A DNA stretch of 64,000 nucleotides from Ahaetulla prasina (GCF_028640845.1 NC_080539.1:366129233-366193232), one strand, 5' to 3'; positions 42,435 to 56,211 are shown, numbered from the stretch's first letter. Made by a program: numbers and translations. The notes: generated by a model from the sequence alone, not told the origin.

Positions 42435-43815
42435 ATAGAATAGAAGAGCAGAGTTGGAAGGGACCTTGGAGGTCTTCTAGTCCAACCCCCTGCTCAGGCA
42501 GGAAAACCTACACCACTTCAGACAAATGGTTATCCAACATTTTCTTAAAAATTTCCAGTGTTGGAGTATTTATAAGTTCTGGAGGCAAGTTGTTCCACTC
42601 ATTAATTGTTCTAACTGTCAGGAAATTTCTTCTTAGTTCTAGGTTGCTTCTGTCCTTGATTAGTTTCCACCCATTGCTTTTTGTCCTGCCTTCAGGTGCT
42701 TTGGAGAATAGCTTGACCCCCTCTTAATAATAATAATAACAGAGTTGGAAGGGACCTTGGAGGCCTTCTAGTCCAACCCCCTGCCCAGGCAGGAAACCCT
42801 ACACCATCTCAGACAGATGGTTATCCAACATTTTCTTAAAACTTTCCAGTGTTGGAGCACTCACAACTTCTTTGTGTCTTCTTTGTGGCAGCCCTGAGAT
42901 ATTGGAACACTGCTGTCATGTCTCTCCTAGTCCTTCTTTTCATTAAACTAGACATACCGAGTTCCTGCAACCGTTCTTCATATGTTTTAGCCTCCCGTCC
43001 CCTAATCATCTTTGTTGCTCTTCTCTGCACTCTTTCTAAAGCAGGGGTAGTCAACCTTTTTATACCTACTGCCCACTTTTGTATCTCTGTTAGTAGTAAA
43101 TTTTTCTAATCGCCCATCGGTTCTACAGTAATGCGCCATGTATCATCGTCTGCACATGCCTCTCGCGCATCGTGGATTGGGGTTGAGGGGGGGCACCGGC
43201 TACCAGCTCTGCTTGCCTGTTACAGCTGGGTGGTGTGGGGGGAGATGCGCGAGCTATTCTGGGACGAGGGTCTTTTGTTTGCGGTCGCACTATAGCGCCA
43301 TTTAGTTTCACTTACGTAACGTAAACTAAACTTATGCGCGGGTGATACAAATAGTATATTTTCAGAAATTTAAATTGTCACGGGGAATTTTATGACAACC
43401 TAATGAAAATGTTTTTAAATAATGCTATGAATTTTTTTTAAAAAGTCAATTAAATTTAAAAAAAGGAAAGTGCTTCAGTATTGGAGAAAACCCCTACCGC
43501 CCACCATGAAAGCTGAAACACCCACTAGTGGGCGGTAGGGACCAGGTTGACTACCACTGCTCTAGAGTCTCCACATCTTTTTTACATCATGGCGACCAAA
43601 ACTGAATGCAATATTCCAAGTGTGGTCTTAGCAAGGCATTATAAAGTGGTATTAACACTTCATGCGATCTTGATTCAATCCCTCTGTTGATGCAGTCTTG
43701 AACTGTGTTGGCTTTTTTGGCAGCTGCTGCACACTGCTGGCTCATATCTAAATGGTTGTCCACTAGGACTCTAAGATCCCTCTCACAGTTATTACTATTA
43801 GAACAATTAATCAGT
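42435..43815 (-). mobile_element. two CR1 ends, one split by an OC1-like hAT
   Basis: 42440-42725 is one CR1 end. A second runs from 42742 to 43041 and resumes at 43564-43815 beyond the hAT insert, as shown by the continuous ACTCTTTCTAGAGTCTCCAC target. Confidence 0.88.
43042..43559. mobile_element. OC1-like hAT element
   Basis: 518 bp, ends CAGGGGTAGTCAACC and GGTTGACTACCACTG. Flanks TTCTAAAG/CTCTAGAG match at 6 of 8. Close relative of 29957-30481. Confidence 0.87.
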
Positions 43816-43849
43816 GGAATAACTTGCCTCCAGAAGTTGTGAATGCAAG

Positions 43850-44450
43850 ACGGTTGTAGCATCCTGGGGGTCACGTAATCATCTTTTGTGACCTTCTGAT
43901 AAGCAAGGTCAATGGGGGGAGCTGCATTCACTTAACAAGCCTGTTACTAATTTCACAACTGCAGCGATTCACTTAACAACTGTGGCAAGAAATGGGGCCA
44001 AGCTCACTTAACAAATGTCTCACTGGCCTCAATTGTGGTCCTTAAATCGAATAGTAGCTGTATCCAGGTCTAAATCCTTCTGTCCTTTGCAGAGTGTTGG
44101 GGACTGTGTTGGCTGTGAATGATGGAGCCTGTAGTCCTAACATCTTTAGATGGGAACACCCCACCCCCACAAAAATGCCCTGCAGAATTTCTCTCCTCAT
44201 CTCTTTCTCAACTTCCCCAAGACTTCACTTCTAGTCCTCCTGCACCCCCTTGTGGGTATTGGTGGGTTAGCCGAGCTCTGTTGCCTTCTCCAGCTTTTCC
44301 CATGGTTTCCTGTTTTCCTCCTCCACCTGTGTTTTTGTTTTATTTATTTATTTATTTATTTTGCAGCAGTTGTCATGCAGCTGCTGGAACCTTCTGATTC
44401 TAGTGAAGGGGCCTCCACTGCAAATCACACACACACACACACCCAGATTA
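43850..44450. mobile_element. TA-flanked MITE part and short unclassified sequence
   Basis: 43850-44065 is MITE (TTCACTTAACAACTGTGGC). 44066-44450 holds an (ATTT)n and a (CA)n but no recognised element. Confidence 0.6.
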
Positions 44451-44820
44451 ACAGAGTTGGAAGGGACCTTGTAGGTCATCTAGTCCAACCCCCCCACCCA
44501 GGCAGGAGACCCTACACCATTTCTGACAAATGGCATTCCAATCTTGTCTTGAAAGCCTCCAGTGATGAAGCTCCCAAAACTTCCGAAGGCAAGCAGTTCC
44601 ATTGGTTGATTGCTCTCACTGTCAGAAAATTTCTCTTTCTTTCTAGGTTGAATCTCTCTTTGATCAGTTTCCATCCATTATTCTTTCTCTGGCCTTCAGG
44701 TGCTTTGGAAAATAGGTTGACCCCGTCCTCTCTGTGGCAGCCCCGCAAATATTGGAACACTGCTATCATGTCTCCCCTGGTCCTTCTCTTCACTATGGCC
44801 AACTGGCCATGCCCAGTTAA
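44450..44820 (-). mobile_element. CR1 LINE 3' end, diverged subfamily
   Basis: Minus strand encodes [20 protein letters not shown] then AFKTRLECHLSEMV; older than the 44825 copy beside it. Confidence 0.88.
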
Positions 44821-44824
44821 TAAC

Positions 44825-46560
44825 ATAATACCAGAGTTGGAAGGGACCTTGGAGGCCTTCTAATCCAACCCCCTGCCAAGGCAGGAAACCCTACACCATT
44901 TCAGTCAGATGGTTATCCAACATTTTCTTAAAAATTTCCAGTGTTGGAGCATTTACAACTTCTGCAGGCAAGTCGTTCCACTTATTAATTGTTCTAACTG
45001 TCAGGAAATTTCTCCTTAGTTCTAAGTTGCTTCTTTCTTTGATCAGTTTCCACCCATTGCTTCTTGTTCTACCCTCAGGTGCTTTGGAGAACAGCCCGAC
45101 TCCCTCTTCTTTGTGGCAACCCCTGAGATATTGGAACACTGCTATCATGTCTCCCCTAGTCCTTCTTTTTATTAAACTAGACATACCCAGTTCCTGCAAT
45201 CGTTCTTCATATGTTTTAGCCTCCAGTCCCCTAATCATCTTTGTTGCTCTTCTCTGCACTCTTTCTAGAGTCTCAACATCTTTTTTACATCGTGGCGACC
45301 AAAACTGGATGCAATATTCCAAGTGTGGCCTTACCAAGGCATTATAAAGTGGCACTAACACTTCACGTGATCTTGATTCTATCCGTTTATGCAGCCCAGA
45401 ACTGTGGTGGCTTTCTTAGCAGCTGCTGCACTGCTGGCTCATATCTAAATGGTTATCCACTAGGACTCCAAGATCCCTCTCACAGGTACTACTATTGAGC
45501 AAGGTACCACATATACGGTACCTGTGCATTTTGGTTTTTTTGCCTAAATGTAGAACCTTACTTTTTTCACTGTTGAATTTCATTTTGTTAGATAGCGCCC
45601 AATGTTCAAGTCTATCAAGATCTTTCTGTATCTTGAGCCTATCTTCTGGAGTGTTGGCTATTCCTGCCAGCTTGGTGTCATCTGCAGATTTGATGAGTTC
45701 CCCATCTATCCCCTCGTCCAAGTCATTGATGAAGATGTTGAAGAGTACTGGGCCTAAAACAGAGCCTTGGGGTACTCCACTGCATACTTCCCTCCATATG
45801 GATGTAGTTCCGCTGAGGACTACACGTTGAGTGCGATTGGTCAGCCAGTTACGAATCCATCTGGTGGTGGTGCTGTCTAACCCACATTTTTCTACTTTAT
45901 CTAGTAGTAGGTTATGGTCTACTTTATCAAATGCTTTACTGAAGTCCAAGTAAATTATATCGACAGCATTCCTCTGGTCTACTCATTTTGTCATTTTGTC
46001 AAAGAATGCAATAAGATTAGTCTGGCATGATCTGTTTTTGACAAACCCATGTTGGCTTTTGGTTATTACTTTGTTTGCTTCTAGGTGTTCAGTGATTCGT
46101 TGCTTGATTATCTTTTCCAGAATCTTCCCCGGTATTGAGGTCAGGCTGATAGGTCTGTAGTTTCCTGGATCTGTTTTTTTTCCCTTTTTGAAGATGGGAA
46201 CTACCTCAGCTCTTTTCCAGTCCTCTGGCAGCTCTCCTGTGCTCCAGGATCTTTGAAAGATATAGTTCAGTGGTTCTGAGATCACGTCTGCCAGTTCCTT
46301 CAGAACCTTGGGGTGTAATCCATCCGGTCCTGGTGATTTTAACTCGTCTAGGGTAGACAGGTGTTCACTTACCATTTTCTTCCCTATTTTATGCAGCCCA
46401 GAACTGTGTTGGCTTTTTTGGCAGCTGCTGCACACTGCTGGCTCATATCTAAATGGTTGTCCACTAGGACTCCATATCCCTCTCACAGTTACTACTATTG
46501 AGCAAGGTTTCTGCAACCGTTCATTATATGTTTTAGTCTCCAGTCTCCTAATCATAACGC
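44825..46560 (-). mobile_element. CR1 LINE with part of the reverse transcriptase
   Basis: The longest CR1 copy in the window. Minus-strand pieces encode DVISEPLNYIFQRSW, RPISLTSIPGKILEKII, DFSKAFDKVDHNLLLDKVEK, GVPQGSVLGPVLFNIFINDL and then the CR1 C-terminus. The catalytic Y of YADD reads as Ser (SADDT). Frame breaks occur near 45416 and 45960, so it is dead. Confidence 0.93.
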
Positions 46561-46659
46561 CTCCCTTCCAGCCTCTGCTCAACAACCCACATTCGTTCAC
46601 CATTGCAGCAAGCAGATCAAACCACTCCGGTTAAACCAGAGTTACAAATAATTATAGAG

Positions 46660-46785
46660 TGGTGTTTCTCAAACTTGGCAATTTTAAGACACATAGACTT
46701 CAACTCTCAGAATTCCCCAGCCGGCTGAGCATCCTGCAGAATTCTGGGAGTTGAAAGCCACACGTCTAAAAATTGCCTAGTTGTG
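46660..46785. mobile_element. palindromic hAT-like MITE
   Basis: GTGTTTCTCAAACTTGGC on the left, and CAGAATTCC...AGAATTCTGGGAG in the centre. Confidence 0.75.
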
Positions 46786-47039
46786 GCTAGAACCATGGAA
46801 TGGCTGGGGTCTCTTTCTTCCTTTGTCAATCAGGAAACACCCTGTAAAATGATTTTTAAACAGGGAAAAACTCTGCAATCAAATCAATTGATCAAGGTGT
46901 TGTTTTTTTTAGCAGACATAACCCTGGCTACAAATAATCCACCCCACCCTTGACAACCCTTCCAAAAACGTGAGGATCTGACTATATGTGCAAATGTCTT
47001 TGGACACGTTGTGTGCTGTTTTATATAAAATGATTTTTA

Positions 47040-47815
47040 TATAAACTGAGCTGCTGAGTCAGTTCTACAGAGGAATTATTGAGTCTGTCATCTGCACCTC
47101 TATAACTATCTGGTTTGGTTCTGCAACCCAACAAGACAGACACAGACTTCAGAGGATAATTAGAACTGCAGAAAAAGCCATGGCTACCAACCTGCCTTCC
47201 ATTGAGGACCTGTATACTGCACGAGTCAAAAAGAGGACTGTGAAAATATTTACAGACCCCTCGCATCCTGGACATAAACTGTTTCAACTCCTACCCTCAA
47301 AACGACGCTATAGAGCACTGCACACAAGAACAACTAGACACAAGAACAGTTTTTTCCCAAACGCCATCACTCTGCTAAACAAATAATTCCCACAACACTG
47401 TCAAATAATTTACTAAGACTATATTACTATTTTTCTTCTCTTCCTTACTAGTATCTATTTCTTCCCACTTATTCCTATAACCATGTTGCTTGTATCTTTC
47501 AATTTATATTGTTTTATTTGTTTCCTAGTACGGTTTGATAGCTTATTAGTAACCTTGACTATCACTAAGTGTTGTATCTTTTTATTTTCGATTAATGTAT
47601 TTTATTTTTTCTTTATGTACACAGAGAGCATATGGACCAAAGACAAATTCCTTGTGTGTCCAAGCACATTTGGCTAATAAAGAATTCTAATTCCAATTCC
47701 AATTCTATTCTATTCTATCTCTATCCTATCTGTCATTTAACTTCTATTTCTATTTCTATTATTCCTATTCCTATTCCTATTCCTATTGCAATTCTATTCT
47801 ATTGTATTCTGGGTG
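47040..47815 (+). mobile_element. L3/CR1-type LINE 3' part with TTCTA-type tail
   Basis: Encodes FYRGIIESVICTSITIWFGS and LPSIEDLYTARVKKRTVKIF, DPSHPGHKLFQLLPSKRRY and FFPNAITLLNK, stop at 47384. The tail is TATTCTATTC/ATTCC repeats to about 47815. It is the sense-strand reference for the L3 ends scattered here. Confidence 0.9.
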
Positions 47816-47964
47816 AACCCCATTTCACAGGATTTAGGAAGCACTGAAAGCGGCCAAGAAAAATGTATGTATATATATGACTGCCTGCAATTTTTATGCC
47901 CATCCTTCTCCCCGCTCTATGGGCCAGATCGAACAGTAGAGAATTATCCTAACTTTGCAATATT

Positions 47965-48165
47965 TTTATTTTATTTATTTATTTATTTGTCGCAACAGTA
48001 TATATAAGCATAAGCATGAAATAACTATACCATATGTAAGCATATATATAATCATAAGTATGTAAGAACTATATGAAATTGGATACAATCAAAGGGAACA
48101 TTTGGACAGGAACGGTAGGCACGCTGGTGCTCTTATGCACGCCCCTTACAGACCTACATTAATTA
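47965..48165 (-). mobile_element. L3-like LINE extreme 3' end
   Basis: ATTTATTTATTTATTTGTCGC followed by GGCACGCTGGTGCTCTTATG, as at 6325 and 17265. Confidence 0.8.
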
Positions 48166-48169
48166 GATT

Positions 48170-49030
48170 GATTATTAAAAAGACTTACATTAATATGATC
48201 GAAGCATATATATTGTCCTGATTCTAGCTTGGAAATCGTGTATTTTCCATCTCTGCAGCGTCACCCTGTGTGGTTTATTCCCTAAATATTAAAAATCGGA
48301 GAAACTTGCTTACCCCAGTTCTGCACGGGAGTCCATTAGCAATTTTGCAAGCCCCGAAGACTGACCAGGCTATTTTGAATTCTCCAAATCGTGTTTTTTT
48401 TCCCTCTCTCTTTCTCTTTTTCCTTAAGGAACTCTTGGAGCATCTGCCGAGGTTGGTCGCTTAACTGTTTAACGCCCACAACGGCGGCCAACGGTGTGCA
48501 GGTGCGAAACGTATTGATTGGAAAGTCCACGTGGCTTTTTAAAAGGGGTGTTTGCTCAGAAAAGGAGACTGGCGTTGAAAAGGAGATGATTTGTTTTCCT
48601 GAAACGGTTTTTTTCAATGTCAGGGCTTTAAATCTTCCAATTCCTTCCAGGAGTCTATGGACAAAGTTGTCTTCCCTGGGAATGAAGGAATAAACGATCT
48701 TGAAAGCGATTAAGCAAACGAGTGATGGGCTCTTCTGCACGTTAAGTCTAAGTTATTCTTAGATAACCTGCTCTTCCTTCCGGGTAACCCATATGAGGCC
48801 GAATCTTTGCCACAGGGTTCTCTGGTGCCCCCTGCCGGCCAGGCGGGCTCATGACAAATCATTGACCTGGCTTTCCAACAGGCTGGCTGGAGATGGCTAC
48901 CAAACCTGAAGTATGGCTAGTTGGCACTTTAGCTCCTCCACCCATCCAGATATTCGTCATTTTATTATATTATGTTGTTACTACCATTTGTGTAACTAGC
49001 CAGATGTTTGGGTATTTTGGCATTTTTATC
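48170..49030 (-). other. unique region between REX1BD and UBA52
   Basis: Non-repetitive. On the minus strand a good donor (GGGGTAAGCA near 48311) is preceded by open sequence, which could be the REX1BD 5' exon and promoter, but the peptide is not recognisable and CpG density is low. Confidence 0.3.
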
Positions 49031-49039
49031 TACCCACAG

Positions 49040-49730
49040 GTAGTCCTTGACTTAAAATCACAATTGGGGCCAGAATCTGTCATTGATTGAAGCGGTTGTT
49101 AAGGGAGAGGTCACAAGATGATGGTTCATGTGATCAATCTGCTCTATTGACTTCAATCCCAGCACTCCCGGTGGTGGTCATTAAGCGGACAGAATCCCAG
49201 TTAAGGAATGTGGGATGTATCAGAGGTGGGTGGGGAGGAAGAGAGACCCTTACTCCACTCAGAAATTAAAAATCTCCCTGCCAAAATCTAAGGATTTTTA
49301 GCCTTTGAGAGAAGAGACACTCACCAGTTACCTGTACCAGGTCTCCCCCCCCCAGGCTCCCCCCCTTACCTTGCCTCCCCTCCTCCCCACCCCGATTCGG
49401 CTTGAATATCAGTTTCCTGTGGGGTTCTTAGTGCTCTCTTGCAGACGTTTCATTACCCAACTAGGTAACATCATCAGTGTGCTGGAATTAATGTTGTAAA
49501 TTGCAGTCATGCGACCACCAAATACTGCAAATAACCATCAGTGAGGGCTAGTTGCCAACCGCTCAAATGTGATCATGTGACCACAGGGGGGCAGGTCAAG
49601 GAGGGGAGAGCCATTATAACTTTGAATCTGGGTCACAAGTAGCTGGGTGTGTGTGTGTGAAGGTCTGTTGTAACTTAAAATAGTTGCTAAGTAACTGGTC
49701 ATAAGTAAAGGACTCCCTGTATCCCTTTTA
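49040..49730. mobile_element. MITE pieces and a Penelope-like fragment
   Basis: 49040-49230 and 49490-49730 are TA-flanked MITE parts (GTAGTCCTTGACTTAAAATC). 49425-49490 has GCAGACGTTTCATTACCCAA, reverse of 36340-36500. Confidence 0.6.
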
Positions 49731-49815
49731 CCATCTGAAGACCTTGCAGATAACATACAGCTGCAATTCAGGCATAAAATGAAAGAGGGAGAGGCAAATT
49801 TGGCGCATTGAATGT

Positions 49816-49821
49816 TTTATT
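49816..49821 (-). promoter_or_regulatory. UBA52: UBA52 poly(A) signal
   Basis: AATAAA on the minus strand about 120 nt after the UBA52 stop codon. The intervening 49822-49938 is non-repetitive 3'UTR. Confidence 0.85.
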
Positions 49822-49938
49822 CCAACTGGCAGGGAAAAAATGGCCTCTGGCGAGAGGAGAGACGATGAAACATGTTACCGCAGGAACAACACAGCCAGGT
49901 ACGAGGAGAAGGGATGGGGGCAGTTCTTGCCATGCTCT

Positions 49939-50073
<135 letters not shown>

Positions 50074-50099
50074 TTACTGGTCTCTCTGGCACAGGCTTA

Positions 50100-51300
50100 A
50101 GTATCTGAACATTCCAGTTTTGCATCCGGGGATGAACTGTGTTTGCAGAAACCGCTCCTGCCTGGATGTTGACACAGAGGAATCAATGAAATGTTCTTAG
50201 AGGGACCCACACTTTCAAACTAAAGTTAAGCAAACTGCGGTCCTCCCACTGGTGCTGGACCCAAGCTGCTCATCCCTATCTTAAATGCATACCATCTCTA
50301 TTTATTGCATGACAATACAAACACTACATAATGGAAAGTTTGTGTTCAAACGTAACCTGCCAGTAGTTCTTTTTGAATTAAGTCTGAAGTGGCTTATCTG
50401 GACCTCGCTGGAAATATTCCAGTACTGTACCAATCCTCCTGGAACTGCCCAAGCTCCAAAGGTCTTTATTTCAAACTTGAAATAAAGTCGAAACCATTTC
50501 AACTTCAGACCATTTCTGGAAGTGAGGAGGATGAGGAAGAGTAGAAGAAGAGATTTATATGCTGCAATGTAACTCCCAGCAACTCTAAAGGAGTTCTAAA
50601 ATGGGGCGTTTTGAATTTGAAATGCTTGGTGCAACCCCTACAATCTACCAAGAATCAAATGCTGGAAATAAACAACAGGGTGCCTCACTGTTCACATTCC
50701 CCAATAGAATCTTCCAGAGAACAACTTCTGCCCGCTATCAAGAGCAAGAAATTAAGCTTGGATTGTATGTTATGGGTTTGCAAGGCCAAAAGGTACAAAA
50801 ATGGGAAAAATTTTGTACCTTTTGACAAGAGGATTATTTTACTGACTTGTGTTTCTCTATGACCGTAATAAAGATTTAATTATTTTACTTTATTTTACTG
50901 ATGTTGTCCAGAACCTAAAGCAAAATGCAGTAAAACGACTGCCTTTCAGTCTTTTAGTCACAACTATTGCAATTAAGCTGTAAAATGGCAGAAAGTCCTT
51001 GACTTGCGACCATCCAGTCATGTTGAACCTCTCCAAAAAGCTACTCAATATCTGATTTTGAAGTTACGACAGCCACGGCATCACCCCCCAAGTCACGTGA
51101 TCGTGTTTTCCAGCAAAAAAAAACACCCAACACCACTCATTGAATAAAATGATTTGCTTAAAGACCGCTGCAAAAAATATAAGATTGGGTTGTAAATCAA
51201 AGAGTATATTTAATGTTCTATCTCCATTGATAATACTGAAGTTCCCTATCACAAACCAAGCCTTTCCCAAGTCCCCTAGATGTGTGGGATTATCATTCCC
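50100..51300 (-). other. UBA52 intron, mostly unique
   Basis: 50990-51230 is a decayed TA-flanked MITE; the rest shows no repeat family or exon. Confidence 0.5.
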
Positions 51301-51302
51301 TA

Positions 51303-51650
<348 letters not shown>

Positions 51651-51703
51651 TCAATCGGTCCATGTTCAATATCTGGGGTCTCAAACACGATTTCATCGAG
51701 GGC

Positions 51704-51968
51704 TGCATCAGGGTTGTATTTGACCTTGCGGGGCCAGGATGGGCGTGACTAGCTCAATGTCACTTGTGTCGGGGGCGCCTGTGGCGGCCCGAGCGCTCTG
51801 CCACCATTTTGGCTGTGACTGCCTCCTGCAACCCTCTGCCAGTGAAAACAAGAGTTTGGGAATTACTGCAGGCTGGTTCATTGCTGTTTCCAGGGCGGCC
51901 CCGTGGCCAGACCTAAGCACCCTGCGGGCCAAATCCGGCCCCCGGGCTTTGAGTTTGACACCCCTGTT
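51704..51968. mobile_element. hAT MITE (GTGTCAAA ends) in UBA52 intron
   Basis: Right end GAGTTTGACACCCCTG and left CAGGGTTGTATTTGACC. Confidence 0.65.
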
Positions 51969-52498
51969 CCACATTAAGTTCTGCAAAGTATCTAGGGCCA
52001 GAGAGGATCTTTTTCTGGCAGAGAGCTTGGAGATTGACAGTGAATCACAGCCGGCTGGACAAACAGAAAACACTGCAGTTGCTAGCCAGGCTCCCTGTCA
52101 AAGCAGGATGTTCTCAGTCATCTTTCAATCTTGCCAGTTACCATCGCACTATGTTGGCAATAACGAGTATCATGTGGAAAAAAAAAGGAATATCTAAATA
52201 TTCTCAGGAGAAAACACAGCCAGGTCATTGGGAGGTATCCATTTATCCTGCCCGGGATCTAATGCAAAGTCATCATCACTAAGCAACATTATTCTTGAAT
52301 GTTAATCAGGTTGGTGGAAGATTCAGACGACCTCAGCAGCTGACTTTATCTTGAGAGTCCGCATAGCCAGAGGTGAGATGTTTGTTCCTGATGTCACAGC
52401 AGCAAATTCATTTTTATATTCAGCCTTTGGAAACGATCAGGATTGTAATGGCCTCAAAACGTTTAAATTAAAAAATAAAAGCCCCCTCTTTTCTACTA

Positions 52499-52747
<249 letters not shown>

Positions 52748-53089
52748 TTACAAAACAAAGATTTTGTATGGAAGTCAATTACAGAAGGCAGACATGGGGG
52801 AGAATTTTTCTTTTTTCTTTTAGACAAAACCAACCGGCTTCACACAGTTCCTTCTCTCAAGTAAACCTGTATCAGACCACGGACAGACCTTAACAACTGT
52901 GCAAGACAAGTTCAGAATTATTTTTCTCCATGTGATGGAAGAGAAAGCATAGATTGCTTATGACCAAGCAAAAGTCTTAAGTTTTACAATGCTGTACTTC
53001 TCAAGGGAATATTTACACTTTAGTAGCATACTGAAAACATGTTTAAAAGTGATGCTCCTACACCCTTACACGAGACAGGAGGAATCTGA

Positions 53090-53870
53090 AAGCTACATGG
53101 CTTGGGACCAGGTTATCTGAGGGACTGTATCTTGCTGGTCACATCTACCTGGCCCATCAGAACAGAGAGGCAAGGAATGCTGCGGGTCCCATCCCCAAGG
53201 GAAATACACATGGTGGGACCCAGAAGAAGGGCCTTCTCTGTGGTGGCTACCTCTCTCTGGAACATCATTCCCCCAGAGATTAGAACGCCCCACCCCACTC
53301 TAGCACTCCTCCGGAAGGCACTGAAGACCTGGTTCTGCCACAGGCCTGGGGAGCCCAGAGCGGGATGGAGCCAATGAAATGGCTCATGTGATCTGCTGTT
53401 GCCGAGGCTGGCTGGCTGGGTGATTTTGTATATTGTACTATATTAATTTATTTCTTTTTGTTAAGTTTTTATTGTTTTAAATGTGTTTTATATTCTGTAA
53501 GCCGCCTTGCGTTGCCATAGGCGAATAGCCGGCAATATATATTAATTCAATCAATCAATCAATCAATCAATCCTCATAGTGAAAATGGAAGAACTCCAAA
53601 ATTTTGAGGACACAAAGGCCTTGGCTGTGTCCCTGAGGACACAAATAAACCTTCAAGGGCTTCAATGACCCTTTAAAAAGAATGCAAATGACCAGCTGTC
53701 TGCAAGGAATATAAATCTTTCTATTCCCCACTATCCTGTCAGAGCTGAAGAAGCTTCTTGGATGAGAAGCGAAACGTCTTCAAAGAAAAAACAAGAAAGT
53801 CCAGTTGCCTCCTGAAAAAGCACCTTTGGGACAACCATGGCCTGGATAACTTGAGAATCTCTACAGGCTA
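53090..53870 (+). mobile_element. L2-like LINE end and Penelope-like fragment
   Basis: 53096-53575 encodes MGPGYLRDCILL, GPRRRAFSVVATSLWN and ends (AATC)n. 53600-53870 has GAGCTGAAGAAGCTTCTTGG then GAGAAGCGAAACGTCTTC, related to 12045-12240. Confidence 0.7.
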
Positions 53871-54666
53871 ACGTCTTGGCTATTATATTAACTCTCTCTC
53901 TCCAATTCTAAATTCCATCTTTCTTCTCACTGTATACAGAAGGATGTACACATATGAATCAGTGAACCTGCTTCTTAAGATCTTTATCCCAAGACTTTGT
54001 TGAGAAGTTCTTTGGAGGAAGATGATATTCTGGGCCTGGGCTTATCTATGGAAGCTCTGAATTAAAGTGCATTCTCTTGCCCAATTATCTGTTTTGGCAC
54101 CTAGTCTTTCCATCCTCCTGGATCCTTGTTTGAGTCTTTCTTTCCCTCTCATTTAAAGTAGAACTTTTTAAAATTTCAATTCTTTTGTTTTCTTCCTGCT
54201 TTCTTTTCAAATCAGTTTGCTTTCTTATGGATTTTATCCATTATAAAGGTCACACGCTAGGGAAAAAAAGGCTTGTGTCTAATCCTTTCTGAAACAGAGA
54301 CTGTGCAGATCAGAAAGAATAAATCCAAAGTGGAGGTCAATCTGTTTTTTAGCACCAGCAGTCATGACTCTTTCCAGCCTTCCCCAACAGATTGTATCCC
54401 TAACAATGTTTGATAAAACCACCTCAACCACATGGCCATAGATGAATAACCGCTGTTTTGGTCAAAGAAATCTGAAAAGTACAGCTTTTCAGTTTCAGTT
54501 GGCAAAGCTCTGCTTTGATCTTTGATGTATACAGAAGCCCAATTAGCTCCCACCACAGCACAGTTCACCAGATGGCAGCTCGGGAACATCTCCAGCGCAG
54601 CCGATCCGTCTGTCTCTGGGAGACACGCAAGCTGTTCTATCAGGTTGGTATTCGATCTCAGGGTCA

Positions 54667-54888
<222 letters not shown>

Positions 54889-55031
54889 TTAAAGAGCAGA
54901 AACCCCCCCCCCACTCTGACATCACTGTAGGCACCACAACCCACATACAGGTCCGTATTTATGTAGTAATTCCTTACCTACAAGATTTACATTTCTGCCT
55001 TTTATCCATCTTTAGATCTACAAATATTCCT

Positions 55032-55165
55032 CTAGACCAGTGTTTCTCAACCTTGGCAACCTGTGTGGATTTCATCTCCCACAATTCCTCCCAAGTATGC
55101 TGGTGGGGGGAACTGTGGTAATTTGAAGTCCAGGTATTTTGAACTTGCCACGGCCAAAAAAACCT
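55032..55165. mobile_element. palindromic hAT-like MITE
   Basis: CAGTGTTTCTCAACCTTGGC on the left with a weak right arm. Confidence 0.65.
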
Positions 55166-55216
55166 GTAGGGTTTACATACCCATCCACAGAAACCCTAGA
55201 TAGATGCCCATATATT

Positions 55217-55605
55217 TAGAATAGAATAGAATTCTTTATTGGCCAAGTGTGATTAGAGGCACAAGGAATTTGTTTCCGGTGCGTAAACTCTCAATGAATA
55301 TGGTGGTACCTGTTTAACAAATTGCCCATTCTTTTTTTTTGTGTGTGTGTTATTTTGTGAGAATTGACTTACACACTCTTATTCCATGCTCTATATTCTG
55401 TATTATATCTATTATCTCTGCATATTTATCTATAATTGTTTGACTGTTTCCTGATTGCTTATTTGTAGCCTATGACTATCATTAAGTGTTGTACCTTGAT
55501 AAAGGTACCTTTTCTTTTATGTACACTGAGAGCATATGCACCAAGACAAATTCCTTGTGTGTTTAATCACACTTGGCCAATAAAATAAAATAAAATACAA
55601 TTTTA
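55217..55605. mobile_element. two L3 LINE ends facing each other
   Basis: 55217-55320 is a minus-strand L3 end beginning TAGAATAGAATTC. 55430-55605 is a plus-strand L3 end closing GGCCAATAAAATAAAATAAA. They lie in UBA52 intron 1 about 500 bp from the promoter. Confidence 0.85.
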
Positions 55606-56109
55606 TTCTTTCTATTCCCCTAAAACTCCACCTCTCCTTTCCTGATAACTTTACCCCAACCTTCTTATATACAGTTTAAGCGTTCCTTGTTCTCTATACC
55701 TATATAAATGCTACCCATATAATGGCAGCCACAACTCTGGCTGAGCCCAACCAAAATTGGAAGGGAGACCACCAGGAAGCCCCAGGAGGGGGGGAGCAAA
55801 AGAGGGAGTGGCTAAAGCTTCCCAGAAGGTAGTAATGGTCAGGCCCCCCCCTACTGTTGCCAGGGGAACCACATGGTTGCGTCCACCAACTCCCCAGAAA
55901 TCGAGCTCGACTTCATCTAACCTAGTTTAAAAAGTATCTGTTGGTAACAGGCAGACGCGTGCTCAAGTTGCCTTGCTGTCTCCGGGTCGAGAGTCACGGA
56001 AGGACGGTTTATAAAAAGGGCCGAGAAAGAAGCGGGTCCCCCCCGCGCCCCGACACAAGGCCCGACCCGATCACCCACCCTCCACGCGCCTACAGCAGCC
56101 TCTCCTTAC

Positions 56110-56127
56110 CGAACGGAAAAGAGCGAG
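56110..56127 (-). promoter_or_regulatory. UBA52: UBA52 non-coding exon 1, probable 5'TOP start
   Basis: A minus-strand CTCTTTTCCGTTCG stretch ends at a strong GTAAGG donor (56109-56104) inside a CpG-rich block. A pyrimidine-rich cap region followed at once by a donor is the normal layout of ribosomal-protein genes (5'TOP), and eL40 transcripts are TOP mRNAs. The exact cap site cannot be fixed from sequence. Intron 1 would run 54786-56109. Confidence 0.6.
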
Positions 56128-56211
56128 CCCCGGGCGGAAGCGGAAACCAGGCCCGCTTCCGCCAAAGCGCTCCTCCCTCTAAACCCCACCCACCCCGTTC
56201 GCCCCCCGGTC

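Noticed and set aside
47040..47384. Possible gene with DPSHPGHKLFQLLPSKRRY
   Set aside because: L3/CR1-type LINE end; many truncated copies in the window.
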